Shown piece after piece: positions 24,238 through 35,175 of a DNA stretch of 64,000 bases (positions are counted from its first letter, which is position 1; the number at the start of each line of letters is the position of its first letter). The notes beneath the pieces are model-generated. The model saw nothing but the letters and a program-made list of their open reading frames with translations, was not told the origin of the DNA and searched no databases. Location of the stretch: positions 29,450,001-29,514,000 of the forward strand of contig JBITNC010000002.1 of NCBI GenBank assembly GCA_050084985.1, given 5' to 3'. Origin of the DNA: Nageia nagi. Taxonomy: Eukaryota > Pinophyta. The position numbers were made by a program, and so were the translations under genes.

Positions 24238-24493
24238 GTGAGTGTGAAAGAAAAGAAAAGTTAATTACCCCTTCTTATCAAGTCTATTCTAGTCACCTTA
24301 GATCGCTCGAAGCGCAAAGGGAGAGCATAAGTAGACAAGATAAAAAGTATTAATGTGTATGTAGTGTGAGTGTGAAGGAAAATAAAAATTAATTTACCCC
24401 TTCTTATCAAGTCTATTTTGGTCACCTTAGATCGCACGGAGCGCAAAGGGAGAGCATAAGTAGACAAGATAAAAAGTATTAATGTGTACGTAC
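24238..24493 (-). repeat. 128-bp tandem duplication in the leader of element E
   Basis: Two adjacent, nearly identical copies of about 128 bp. Each contains TCACCTTAGATCGC(T/A)CG and GCGCAAAGGGAGAGCATAAG. A third, more diverged piece lies at about 23980-24015. Confidence 0.8.
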
Positions 24494-24689
24494 CCTTCAC
24501 CCAAAACATGAAAGTAAATACATAACATTTTACATAACATAAAAATAAATTAATAAAAAATGCATTTAACCTTTTCTATCCATTCTTATATGCATTCTAG
24601 GCAAAGGAATCACATTCAAAAATATTTTTCCATAACATAATTTTATTTTATTTTTTCAAAAATAACAAAAAGAGATAAAAATGACCTGG

Positions 24690-24965
24690 AACGGGTCGCC
24701 GGCGTTTATACAGGAAACGCTGGCGTTTAGTTATAGTCGCTGGCATTTATTTACAGTCGCTGGCGTTTAGTTACAGGAAACACCGGCGTTCAATACCAGT
24801 CGCCAGCGTTTAGTTACAGTCACCGACGTTCTATTACAGTCACTGGTGTTTAGTTATAGGAAATGCCGGTGTTCAATACCAGTCATCGACGTTTAGTTAC
24901 AGTCATCGATGTTCTATTACAGTCGCTGGCGTTCAATACCAATCGCCGATGTTTCTGCAACAAAT
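24690..24965 (-). repeat. 20-bp CpG-rich array in the leader of element E
   Basis: About 13 consecutive units of 20 bp (some 23) on the theme CGCCGGCGTTTAGTTACAGT. Units vary mainly at CpG sites. The same motif opens the window in element F (1-75) and a short version sits in the LTRs of E and F (for example 25670-25745, including CGCCGGCGTTTCAAGGCGAA). Confidence 0.85.
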
Positions 24966-25080
24966 TCTTGAAAAAGCACAGAACTCGAAATTTGAAGTTA
25001 GTACATGGAAAAATCCAAAAAACCAGAGAATAGAAAGGTAGAATCATAAACAAAAAATCTCCCTCTCAATAACGGAGGGG

Positions 25081-25097
25081 CCCTCCTTCTAGCGCCA
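25081..25097 (-). other. Primer-binding site of element E
   Basis: Minus strand TGGCGCTAGAAGGAGGG, three bases inside the 5' LTR and identical in element F. It begins TGGCGC like primer sites of plant Tat/Athila elements. I cannot assign the tRNA with certainty. Confidence 0.75.
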
Positions 25098-25100
25098 GAA

Positions 25101-25947
25101 TGTTGCAATGAAAATTGAGCTGGAATGTAGAATAAAATAAAATAACATTATTCTTCAATCTTCATTGAACCTCAAATTATATAACATAGGTAGACATGTT
25201 GTAATTGCTAAATGATATTCAATCTCAGTTCAAACTACAATTTGCCCTTAGAAGGGACTTTTACAAATGCTATGTGCCAAAATAAAGAGTATTAAATCTT
25301 CATTATTTTCGAGTTGCTTGCTTCTTCCCTTGATATGAGCAACCTGTAAATCCTACACACATGCAAAAGATAATAACATCAAAGCATCTATGTATGACAA
25401 GTATTAAAATGAAACTAGCATAAAATAATAAAATGTATAAGCTCACAAGATTTTGGCAGCATTACCCTACTTCAAAATTGGGTTCAATTCCTCTCTTTTG
25501 CTTTGTATTGGCTAGTATTTATAGATTTTGGATGAGATGTTTCAAGGCTGGTAAGAGGAAGTGAACAGCCATCGTAGGTCGTAACTGACCCCTTCTATCC
25601 ACCTCATCTTGGAGAAATGAAGTGTTCCAACTTCCTTTTGCTGTTTTGGCTTCTATTCGACTGTTACAGAGTCACCGACGTTTGAATGTCGAACGCCGGC
25701 GACTGGATCAAAACGCCGGCGTTTCAAGGCGAACGCCAGCGACTGGTTAGCAGTTTTTATAACAATATTGAAACGATCGCCAAATAGTCAATTTTTATCA
25801 AAAAGGGGTCATGTGACCACTCGTTTTGCATGTACTCGATGAGAGCTATCCAATAATGGAGTTTTAAGGCTTATTTGAGGCTTGTATAAAGAGTTATGAT
25901 TAGTTTAATGTTTACTAGTTAAAGAGGGACATTTTTAGGTGTCTACA
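25101..25947 (-). repeat. 5' LTR of element E
   Basis: 847 bp, partner of 13761-14607. A TATA box TATAAATA lies on the minus strand at 25516-25523. The right end is followed by the target duplication GATTG and the continuation of the split RT of element C. Confidence 0.93.
25516..25523 (-). promoter_or_regulatory. TATA box in the 5' LTR of element E
   Basis: TATAAATA on the minus strand, roughly in the middle of the 847-bp LTR, conserved in the 3' LTR (14176-14183) and in element F. Confidence 0.6.
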
Positions 25948-26829
25948 GATTGATCTTAGTCTTTTGCACTACTATATTAGAATGCAAGTGTATCAATACA
26001 AGAATTGTACTTAACTTAGTTAATCTAAGTATATATCAAACATCTTGCAGAAGTTTGGAATGGAGGAGTGTAGATATGTTATGATCCTAATCTCTCTTAG
26101 AATCATTATTTCTTTAAGCTCCAATTCTCAGTTAGCTGATGCTCCAACTTACATGCAATTAATTGGTAGTCTTTTGTATCTAACTATATCCAAGCTACAT
26201 ATTGCCTTCGTAATGAATCTAATGGCATGATTCATGCAAAAACCTTATGTTGAGCACCTCAATGCTATTAAGCAAATCTTGAGGTATGTTGTAGGGACTA
26301 AGGATCTTGCTCTCAAGTATTCTAAGTTACCCTTATTTGTTCTCTTTAGATTCTTAGATTCTGACTATGGGAGAGATAGAGATGACAGGAAGTCAACCTC
26401 TACTTATGTGTTTAGCATTGGTTTAGGTGCTATCTCTTGGGCTTCCAAGAAGTATCCTACTATTTCTCTTTCCACCATAGAAGTTGAATATCATGCAATG
26501 TCTACTATAGCTTAGGAAGCCATTTGGCTAAGCCATCTTTTGAAAGAAATTAGGTATGAGAAAGGTGGCTCAGCTTTGATCTCTTTGGATAATCAGTTGG
26601 CTATTTCTTTGGCTAAGAATATAGTGTTCCATAAGTGAATAAAACATGTGGAAATCCATGCTCATTTTATCAAGGAGAAGGTTCTTGATGGCATCATACA
26701 CCTAGAGTATTGTCCATCCACCTTGAACTCTGCTAATTTATTCATCAAGCCCCTCCTGAAAGCTTAATTTTGTAAGCTTAGGGATGCTATCAAGTTGGTG
26801 AAGTTGCCCTCAAGGGGAGTGAAATTTGA
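25948..26829 (+). pseudogene. Copia gag-pol, second part (end of RT, RNase H), element C
   Basis: Continues the RT exactly where 13760 stops once one copy of GATTG is counted; the matching junction is uninterrupted in B (57200-57215). Readable pieces include QKFGMEECRY, a broken LTISKLHIAF segment, and the RNase H with LDSDYGRD, AISWASKK and STIEVEYHAM, then a stop at 26513. The C-terminal SLAKN..FH and FIKP segments follow in decayed form to a terminal TGA at 26829. Confidence 0.88.
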
Positions 26830-27078
26830 ATTCTTATGTTGAATTCATGTTTGTGATGATAACTTCATCCTTAGGAGGATTTTATGCTGTATAGTGTTGA
26901 TTTTGTTATACACCTTTGTGGTAAGTTTGCTTTGCATGAGGAACTTGTTATACAAATTAGCCAATCTAGCACTATTTAGTTATCCATATTTGAGGAACTC
27001 TTATGTGTCTTTTGGCACTATTTAGTTATCCATATGCGAGGAAATCGTGTGTGTATACTCTATTTTTGGTCAATCTAG
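26830..27078 (+). other. 3' untranslated region of element C, truncated
   Basis: Matches the start of the 3' region of element B (58081-58330), with two or three CAGTTATCCATATGTGAGGA-type repeats. It then jumps directly into the last third of an LTR at about 27079. The polypurine tract and the first two thirds of the 3' LTR are missing. Confidence 0.75.
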
Positions 27079-27241
27079 TTAAGTAAAGATCTAGTTAGTG
27101 GATGTACTCCAAGTTGGAGGAACCACTTTCATCTTATGTTATCTTTGTGAGATTGCTTTCTGTGATAGTTAGATGTGAATTGAGAGCCTTGATGTGATCT
27201 TGGTAGTTTATGATTGTTCTTGTTATAGCTAAATTCTCTCA
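27079..27241 (+). repeat. Truncated 3' LTR of element C
   Basis: About 163 bp matching the end of the 5' LTR (7425-7584) with roughly 14 differences. It ends TTCTCTCA and is followed by the intact target duplication AAATT. An internal deletion therefore occurred after insertion. Confidence 0.85.
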
Positions 27242-28899
27242 AAATTTCCCCCTCATAATTCCAAACCACCCCTGAAATACTAAGGTGGTGCTTTTAAACT
27301 ACCCCCATATATTTTAAGGGGGTGGGTTATAAATGTCTCCTAATTAAGAACCTTAAGAGGTGGTTCATGGAACTATAAAGAGATAAATATTAATTATTAC
27401 TATAGAAAATTATTTTTTAGCAACACAAACTTTGGTAGAGTGTGGATAACTACTAGTAAAGGGATTTAGTGAGGGATTAAAACTGCCCCTAAAGGCCTTT
27501 TTTGGTCTAGGGAAAAAATCCTTGGAAAAAGAATAAATACATGTTGAATGAAGAAGTTGGAGAAACATAATCATAACGGATAAAGGTGAATATGAATAAT
27601 GTTAAGGAGGAGCAAGTGATATAATCCTTGTTATAGGTAGAAGAGAGTTCCATCAAAATGAGTATCTAAAACAAAAAATAAATCTAAGCCTAGTAACATC
27701 ATATAAATAGTAAATATATTGAGAATCCCTAAGTAATAATAAAAAATAGGAAAGGAAGGACAAATAATCAAGAGCTACTTCAAAGAGTGGCTTAAGAAAC
27801 CATCAAGAATCACTTACAATCATAACTTGAGAATATCTTGGAATTAGTAAAAAAACAAAAATCTCAAATATGAAGATTTTACCATATCCCCTTTTGATTT
27901 TTAAATCTTTGTAAGTTATGTTATTATAGAGATCATCAAATACGTATTTCTTTTTAGCTTTCCTTCTATGTTAACTTTAATAAATATATGCAATTCTAAA
28001 AGTTATTAAACAAATAATAATTAAATTATGTATTCACATACAGAAAATAAAAACATAGAAAATTATCTTGGGTTACCTCATGCGGGCTACATCTAGAAAA
28101 ATAAGATATGATATATATTTTAGGTTAATAGGGTATTATAATGAAAAGAAGAATATGGAGAAATTAATGCCTCCAATAGTACAATTCCTACTTTCTATAA
28201 AGCTCCTCTCAACCTCACTCTTACTCTCCTAGGCTTCACAAAATTAGAATGATTGAAGTAAGATCTAAAGAACTTCAATAAAACTTTAACAACTTGAACA
28301 ACCTCCTTAGAGATGTCTAGGAAAATTATATAGAGAAATTTTATGCCTCCTTGGAGATAAAACAGTTCTCCTAACTTTCAAAAGGACTCATAAATACCTC
28401 TAATGGCTTCAACTTCTCCCAAAATTAATATATCCCCTCGATGTTGATGATGGTTGACATGGTCAGGTAATTGAAAAGTCCCTCATTTCCATTCAATTAA
28501 TAAACCATAAAAAGATTAGTTCGTATACATGTTCTTATCATAACACCTCTAAACTTTTCCCAAATACATCTATCATTGAAAACTCTAATCCCTAATAATC
28601 TCATTAGGATATCATGCATTTAGTTGAGCATTGGTGCTATCAGAAGTGTTAGGGCTACTTTGTATTACTAAAAATATAATCAAGTTAAAATAAAATATTA
28701 GAAACTAAGCATGAAGACCCTTGGTAAGACAATCTTAACTCCTAAAATCTGATCTCTAGATGAAACCTTCCCAATGATGAGGCTTTTGGTCTCTAAAAGA
28801 TTACTTTTGAAGAATATGAGGAAATGATTTCCCCACTTTATTTTTATCATACCACTTTGCTTTTTTAGGCATCTAACCCTTCAACCCAATCAATTTAAT
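27242..28899. other. A+T-rich sequence without recognisable genes
   Basis: No frame of note. 27285-27330 has a C-run/G-run hairpin-like segment similar to 7035-7075, so both may be parts of the repeat into which C inserted. The right part may be the decayed C-terminal end of the neighbouring Gypsy pol on the minus strand. I see no motif to confirm that. Confidence 0.4.
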
Positions 28900-30867
28900 T
28901 TATTATTGTTCCCTTATTTTTGTATAAACTTTCCTTTGCAAAATTCAATCCTCCCTAAGTGCATTCATAGTTGTTGAAGATAAGTGATCAATTGAAGGTA
29001 AAACGTAACCTACTACCTCTTCCTCTTCAACCATCATGGATGGCTCAAATAATTTCAAGTTCTCCACATTCATGATTAAATAAATATTCATTTAGGTAGG
29101 TATATTCAACTTTAAAGCATTTTCACTTACTTTCTTTATAATATTAAATAGGCCATACCTTATAGGTTTGAACTTCTTAACGGGTCTTTGCAACCTCTCC
29201 TTGTTGATATGCAACCAAATTTTATCTCACTTGAAATTTATGGTCAACTCTATCATTTTAATGCCTCAACTTATACTTGGATTGTCTCGCTTTGAGTTTC
29301 TCTTAAACTTTTAAATAAATTTGCCTAACCTTGCTAATGAATTTTTTAGTTTGTTCTTCTTCTTTCATAACTAAATCTTCTTTATCTTTTTATTTCCCAT
29401 AAACATAATCAAGTATGAATTTCCCTATTGTAAAATGTTGGATATAAACAAGATGTTCATCACAAGTCTTAACATGTTTGCTATAATAGCCCTGTAAAAG
29501 TTGAACTACTATTCTATTCACCACTTCTATTTGATCATCCATTTGAGGATGAAAAGAGGTACTTCATTTCAATCTTATGTCTACATTATCCATAATTAAG
29601 TCCAAAATTTGCCCAAAAACTCACAATCTCTATCATAAAAAATGGAAATAGGTAAACCAAAATGAACCCAAATATGAGAAAAGAAAATATTTATAACTTC
29701 TTGAATAGTAATAATCTTTTACATAGAATTAAAATATACATCTTACTAAATCTATCCACAACTATAAAAAAATAATCTTATCCTCTCTTAAACATAGGCA
29801 AACCTCCTATAAAATCCATATATATAATCTCCCAAGGTCAATTTGGAATTGGTACTTGTATATACAAATCCAATTTCCTATTACCAGGCTTACTAGTACA
29901 ACACATTACACATCCTCAAACATACTTTGCAACTTGTTCTTGCATTTTTAGCCAACATGCATACCTTTACAAATTAGAAATTGCCTTCCCTACTCTAAAA
30001 TAACTAACAATTTTAGATGTATGTGCCTCTATAGTAAACTAAATTATTTCACTTTCATGAACACATAAAGCATTCATTTTGTATATAATTCCATCTACAC
30101 GATGATAATCATCCATAACTTCACAATTTGATCTAGATGGTTATTTCAACTTCTTATAAATATCTCCAAAATTAGAATCTGTCAAATAATATGCTTCCTA
30201 AAAAGCTTCATAAACGAAAGGACAAACTTCCATAATAGAAACTAATGTTGAAACACCCATGCATCCTAACATTAATGTTGTTGGATACATTGATGCTCCT
30301 TGGATAGAAGACCTGAAAGACATATCTACAAGTTTATTTGTGATACCCTTCTTGTATTTAACGATGATATTGAATTATTGTAGAAATCCTATCCCCTTCA
30401 AATGTCTTACTTGTTGTAATTTTGATTGAGTTTGTAAATACTTTAATCATTGATTATCAATATAAATTATTATTTTCTTACCCATGAAATAAGACTTCTA
30501 TTTCTTCATCATTTGAACCATTAATGCATATAATTCCTTATCACAGATAGTTTAAAACTACCCACTAAACATTTTGAAATGGTAGCAAACTAGTATCTTG
30601 CCTTGCATCAGAATATATCCTATAGTGTACTTGCTAGCATCAATCTCAACCTCAAAAGATTGCTATAAGTTAGGGAGTACCAAAATAGGTATGTTGTTGA
30701 TCTTTTGCTTCAACAAATCAAAAGCATTTTGTTGGTCTTTTTCCCATTGAAAGTTTTACCCCTTTCCTATAATATTATGCAAAGGTGAAGAATTAAAACT
30801 AGAGAAATCAATAATAATTTTTTTCAAATATTGAACAATCCCTACAAAACTCTATTTCAGTTACATT
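28900..30867 (-). pseudogene. Degenerate Gypsy pol (RNase H and integrase)
   Basis: Stops every few dozen codons, but the order of motifs on the minus strand is clear. Near 30840 is a VQYLKKIIIDFSSF-type segment (RT thumb). Near 30640 is EVEIDASKYTIGYIL and near 30540 CDKELYALM (RNase H). Near 30400 is QQVRHLKG and KYKKG..NKLVDM. From 30000 to 29500 an integrase follows, with IWVHFGLPISIFYDRDCEFL and FHPQMDDQIEVVNR-like pieces. This is a chromovirus-like Gypsy layout. The frame stops abruptly at 30867, where a Copia LTR-like sequence begins. Confidence 0.75.
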
Positions 30868-31030
30868 GTGTTAGAACTTATAATTCAATATTATGAACGT
30901 GTAAATAACTTAGGTATGTTCCTAATTACTTAAAAATTAAAGGAACATATGTAACACCTAAGTTAGGGGAAAAAATATTTTGTAGTGATATGGAATAATC
31001 CACCTATTATAAAATATGGATTATCCATGT
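30868..31030 (+). repeat. Copia LTR start fragment
   Basis: Begins TGTTAGAACTTATAATTC and shares the layout of the A/D LTR start (TGTTAGAATTTGTAATG), including paired ATTACTTAA segments. It lies directly against the truncated Gypsy pol and is cut by the LTR pair to its right. A possible continuation is 32860-33050. Confidence 0.5.
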
Positions 31031-32800
31031 ATGCAAATATGGTGTAAACCATAAATAATGAATTAAATAAATAATTTATTATTAACTCTATAATATATGT
31101 TTGAAGCAATGCAAGCTAGATCTGATCTTTAACTAATGCAATAACTTAATTAATGAATAGATATTTTTTAGTACATGCAAAACAAGTGGTCACATGACCC
31201 CCTTTAGATCATAATCAAGATCTCTATGGTTGAAATACCACTCCACCAAATGTAGAAGGAATAATTTCCATACTATTTGATGTAGTCAATGAAGGACGTG
31301 GATGCCCTTAATTCTGAAGAATCTAACCTCTTACAAAGAATAGAAGATGATCACCGTAACTAGGGCATAACAAATCCAAGGTTTATAGGTGGTGTCTAAG
31401 GATACCATTTGAGTTGTGGCACTCTCCTTAGACTTGCTTGCATATGGAATATCTTACTTTGATCTTCTTTTATATATGCCTTTTTTCTAGTTGAGATATA
31501 CACCTTTGTATTGATATTTGCACATAACATTACTTGTGGTGCATTTACACTCTTTTTACAATATTATTTCTTGATGCAATAAATATGATTTATTAATTAA
31601 TAAAGATTATATTTAGGTGTCTACACTTTTTCCCTCTTTGGATATGTAATGAAAGGAATTGAAGTTTCATAATCCAAAGAATTAAAGAAGAAAAATATAT
31701 GCCTAAAGTTGAACCATTCTTCCTTGAACATTGTTGATTTTATGCCCCTTGAATGCCTCTTTTTGACTTGGTTGCCCCTAATATATCATGTGGGGTAATC
31801 AAGATAAAGGTAAAATTAGGAGAAGATGATATTTTGATGTTGCCCCATGAATTCACCAAAAAGTCTCATCTTGAAGGATTGATTATGCATTTTGCTTTAC
31901 TCTCCAAGATGACTTCCTTCAACCATTGCCCATAATGCAACCAAAAACTCTGTTCTCCTCATTTGGTGGATGGGGGTGATGCCTTTGTTTTAGATACTAA
32001 GGAGTTCATAGGTTATGGACACCTTCAAGATCCCTTTATTAACAAATAATATTATTGGTGTATTATTTTGAAAGGAAGAAGGGTATGTACACTATTGTTG
32101 TAGGCTACTAAAGACGTGAACATTGCTTGGATGATGTGAATGTCGCTTGATCACTTCTTTTTTCATCATAAATTTGTGCAAAATATTTCTTGTGAAGACA
32201 AAATCCCTCTATCAATTGAGTTTTCTAATATGCAAACCATAAATTATGAATTAAATTAATAATTCATTATTAAGTATACAATATATATTTGAAGCAATGC
32301 AAGCTATATTTGATCTCTAATTAATGCAATAACTTCATTAATGAATAGAACATATGAAATGAGTTATCACATGATCCCCTTTAGATCAGAATAAAGATCT
32401 ACATAATCAAAATATCATTCCATCATATACAAAAAGAACAATGCTCGTTCCCTTTAATGCAGTTAATGAAGGGCATAGATGCTTTTAATTATGAAGAATC
32501 TAGCCTTGCATAAAGAAAAAAATATGATCACCGCAACTAGAGCATAACAAATCCAAGGTTGAAAGGTGGTTTCTAAATATACTATTTGAGTTGTGATACT
32601 CTTCTTGGAGTTGTTTACATATGGAATATCTTGCTCTGATATTCTTTTATAGATACCTTTGTTATTGAGATCTACACTTTTTATATTGATATTTGCACAT
32701 TACATTACTTGTGGTGCATTTACATCCTTTTTACAATATTATTTATTTATGTGAAAAATATGATTTATTAATTAATAAAAATCATATTTAGGCATCTTCA
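31031..32800 (-). mobile_element. Small element with diverged LTR pair
   Basis: Two copies, about 31031-31625 and 32229-32800, aligned over their length with obvious divergence. Each contains a TTTGAAGCAATGCAAGCTA segment and a TGATTTATTAATTAATAAA end. The left copy ends TTTAGGTGTCTACA, like the LTRs of E and F in terminal sequence, and is followed by a TTTTTCCCTCTTT tract (a polypurine tract on the minus strand). Only about 600 bp lie between the copies, with one 60-codon frame (31753-31935) of no known type. It is best read as an old internally deleted LTR element on the minus strand. Exact starts are uncertain. Confidence 0.6.
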
Positions 32801-33460
32801 TGTGAAACCCTGTATATTTTTTATTGTGGATATTTCCACATGTTTATGTAGACCCACACACTTAAGATAAAAGTATGAGCATATTTAATTCTTAAATAAG
32901 CATGGGTAGAAAAGCCTTCCACCTACCATTATCACCTAATGTGAGGATATGTATATCCTATAGACTATGGTATTCCCCTTGGGTAAAAGGGTGAACCAAA
33001 GTAAGATTTTAGCCTATAAAAGGAAGGCATAAGATATAGTTAAATATCATATCACCATTGTTTATTGTGCACAGGTTGATATCTCATATATCACTATTAT
33101 TATTATGCATAAGATATTTTACATATCAGCATTAATGATTATGCATAAATGAAAAATTTATCACCATTATTGATGTATTAGATATAATTATTTTATGTAC
33201 ATAATGATCAAATGCTATTGCTGTTACAATCATAATTTATATGATGAAACAACTATGTTTATCATAGAATTTTATTGTTACTTATATATACATGTTCTAA
33301 TTATGAACTTATTATTTCTATTGCAAAAATTATTATTGCCTTGGTGGCAAGTATCATTCTTTAATTACCTTAATATTTTAGAGATATTATGATGGTAAAT
33401 ATATATTTTTTATGAGTGTCTTAATCCTTAATGATAAGTATAAATATATTTTGAATGTTT
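32801..33460 (+). other. Copia LTR-like remnant and A+T-rich sequence
   Basis: 32980-33030 reads CTTGGGTAAAAGGGTGAACC, then GCCTATAAAAGGAAGGC, the same order as the TATA region of the C and B LTRs. It is therefore a remnant of that LTR type. 33060-33180 has loose TATCACxATTATTxATTATGCATAAGATAT-like repeats. No credible gene. Confidence 0.5.
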
Positions 33461-33464
33461 AGCA

Positions 33465-33775
33465 CATTGTTACTTCCATTTTGGGAAGTTGTATCAATGT
33501 TTATGGATTATTTTCCACATTACTTCCATGATAGGAAGTTATATCCATGTTGATGGATTATTTTCCATATTGTTACTTTTATTTTAGGAAGTTATGTCCA
33601 TGTAAATGGATTTTTTACCACATTCTTACTTCCATGATGGGAAGTTATATCCATGTTTATGGATTTTTTTCCATATTATTACTTCCATGTTGGGAAGTTA
33701 TATTCATGTTAATGAACTTTTTGCCATATTATTACTTCCATGATTAGGAACTTATATCCATGCTTATGATTTACA
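33465..33775. repeat. Tandem array, about six units of 54 bp
   Basis: Each unit contains ACTTCCATGATGGGAAGTTA, with its ACTTCC/GGAAGT inverted core, then an ATCCATGTTTATGGA-like segment. Units start near 33471, 33521, 33575, 33627, 33681 and 33734. The open frame across it (33547-33747) is a by-product of the repeat. Confidence 0.8.
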
Positions 33776-34020
33776 CATCTTGACTATGTGGCATAGTCAA
33801 GTTAGCATTTTGTGGCTTATGCATCTTGACTAGGTGGCGTTGTTAAGTTGGCATTTTGTAGCTTTTGCATCTTGACTAGATGGCATAGTCAAGTTGACAT
33901 ATTGTGGCTTGTGCATATTGACTAGGTGGCATAGTCAAGTTGGCATTTTATGGGTTGGGGATTGTGGCTTATAAATATTAACTTAATGGTAGAATCAAGT
34001 TAGCATTTGATAATTTATGA
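33776..34020. repeat. Tandem array, about five units of 46 bp
   Basis: Units begin near 33776, 33822, 33868, 33914 and, after a small insertion, 33973. Each holds an inverted repeat CTTGACTA...TAGTCAAG around GGTGGCA, followed by TTGGCATTTTGTGGCTT. Confidence 0.8.
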
Positions 34021-34611
34021 ATTTATTAAGATAACATATTTATATAATGACATATTATGGCATATAAAGTAGCTTATATGTGTGACAAGCACTCATTGAA
34101 AGAATAATTTCATATAATACAATTAATTACATAACTTATCTTAATGATAACTTGTATCTGTGATAAGTTCTCATTGCAAGGATAATTCTATAAAATAGAA
34201 CTAGGTGAACATTTTATACACCAAATTTTTAAAAAGATGTTGAATGATTAGATATTTTGGTGCCACTAATACCTTATTATAAATGCTTAATTACATTAAT
34301 ATAAGCATGGTAAGATGAAGTGAACTTGGCTAAATAATCTTTTTTTTTTAACTTTTGTTGATGAAGTTAACCTTAAGGGGTAGAATTAATGAGTATGATA
34401 TCAACTTCATAAGAAAAGCATATTAGGATCAAAGCACATTTTATTAGGGAAAAAAAATTTGATGGGACCTTGCATTTGCAATATTGATATCAATTTTTTT
34501 TGATAAAATCGATTGTGTTCAAACTATACATATAATACTCAAGACATGTACCAAATAATATCTTCTATTAATATTTTCACTTTTCAAAGCTCAAATTTTA
34601 AATCTAAGGAT

Positions 34612-34731
34612 GTCCGTTAGGATTGTAAATTTGTCCTTAAAGGGGATTGAAGTCCATTAGGATGGTAAAATTATACTTAAAGAGAAATAAATTCCCTTAG
34701 GATGGTAAAGTTATCCTTAAGCGGGAGTGAA
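34612..34731. repeat. Tandem array, three units of 40 bp
   Basis: Three adjacent 40-bp units with TTAGGATGGTAAAxTTATCC and CTTAAAGxGGxxTGAA segments. 34021-34611, to the left, is A+T-rich with a weak duplicated GATAAGTTCTCATTGCAAGG-type segment and no gene. Confidence 0.75.
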
Positions 34732-34814
34732 ATAAGAATTCTTATCATGAGTATTTCATCTTTAATTTTTTTTTTTAATTGCAAACCTATGGATATTTCT
34801 TATATCACTTATTA

Positions 34815-35175
34815 TTGTGCACATATGATATTGTTAGATATCATGTTTTGATGTGATGCACATATGATATTGTTATATATCATGTTTTTATATGGTGCAA
34901 ATATGATAACGATATCATATTTTGATGGTGTGCAAATGTAATATTGTTAGATATTATGTTATGATGTTATGCACAAACTATATTGTTAGATATCATATTT
35001 TGATGTGGTGCACATATGATATTGTTAAATATCATAATTTTTGATGTGATGCATATATGATATTGTTAGATATCATATTTTGATGTGATATTGTTAGATA
35101 TCATGTTATGATGTTATGCACATGTGATATAGTTAAATATCATATTTTTTGTTGATATACACATACGATACTATG
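34815..35175. repeat. Tandem array, about nine units of 39 bp
   Basis: Units contain GCACATATGATATTGTTAG followed by ATATCATGTTTTGATGT; the ATGATATtgttagATATCAT part is an inverted repeat. Successive units start near 34819, 34858, 34897 and so on to 35170, with a few deletions. Confidence 0.8.

Larger units (their letters stand above)
22873..25080 (-). other. Long untranslated leader of element E
   Basis: 2.2 kb between primer site and first ORF, with no credible frame. It holds several repeat sets. 23700-23900 has two copies of a CTTCGACCTCCxATGGAGTGG segment. 23980-24493 has repeats around GATCGCTCGAAGCGCAAA. 24690-24965 has a 20-bp CpG array. Such leader repeats are typical of Gypsy elements with long 5' regions. 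Confidence 0.65.
13761..25947 (-). mobile_element. Element E: Tat-like Gypsy retrotransposon, gag-protease only
   Basis: 12,187 bp, inserted in the RT region of element C with a perfect GATTG duplication (13756-13760 and 25948-25952). LTRs are 847 bp each with about 20 differences, mostly transitions. Transcription runs leftwards. In that direction it has a primer site, a 2.2 kb repeat-filled leader, an unknown ORF, a coiled-coil ORF, gag, protease, then 4.5 kb without RT, RNase H or integrase, a polypurine tract and the 3' LTR. It would depend on enzymes from elsewhere. Confidence 0.93.
7083..27241 (+). mobile_element. Element C: decayed Copia retrotransposon, host of nested element E
   Basis: A Copia element of about 8 kb, enlarged to 20.2 kb by element E. 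The 5' LTR, tRNA-Met primer site, leader, insert and gag-pol run left to right. The 3' LTR survives only as its last 160 bp or so. The target duplication AAATT (7078-7082 and 27242-27246) is perfect, so both outer ends are original. Many stops and frameshifts, and about 9 percent difference in the LTR overlap, make this one of the older copies in the window. Confidence 0.9.

Noticed and set aside
33465-35175. Tandem arrays as a CRISPR locus
   Set aside because: Units are directly adjacent without unique spacers, no cas genes are present, and the window is eukaryotic.
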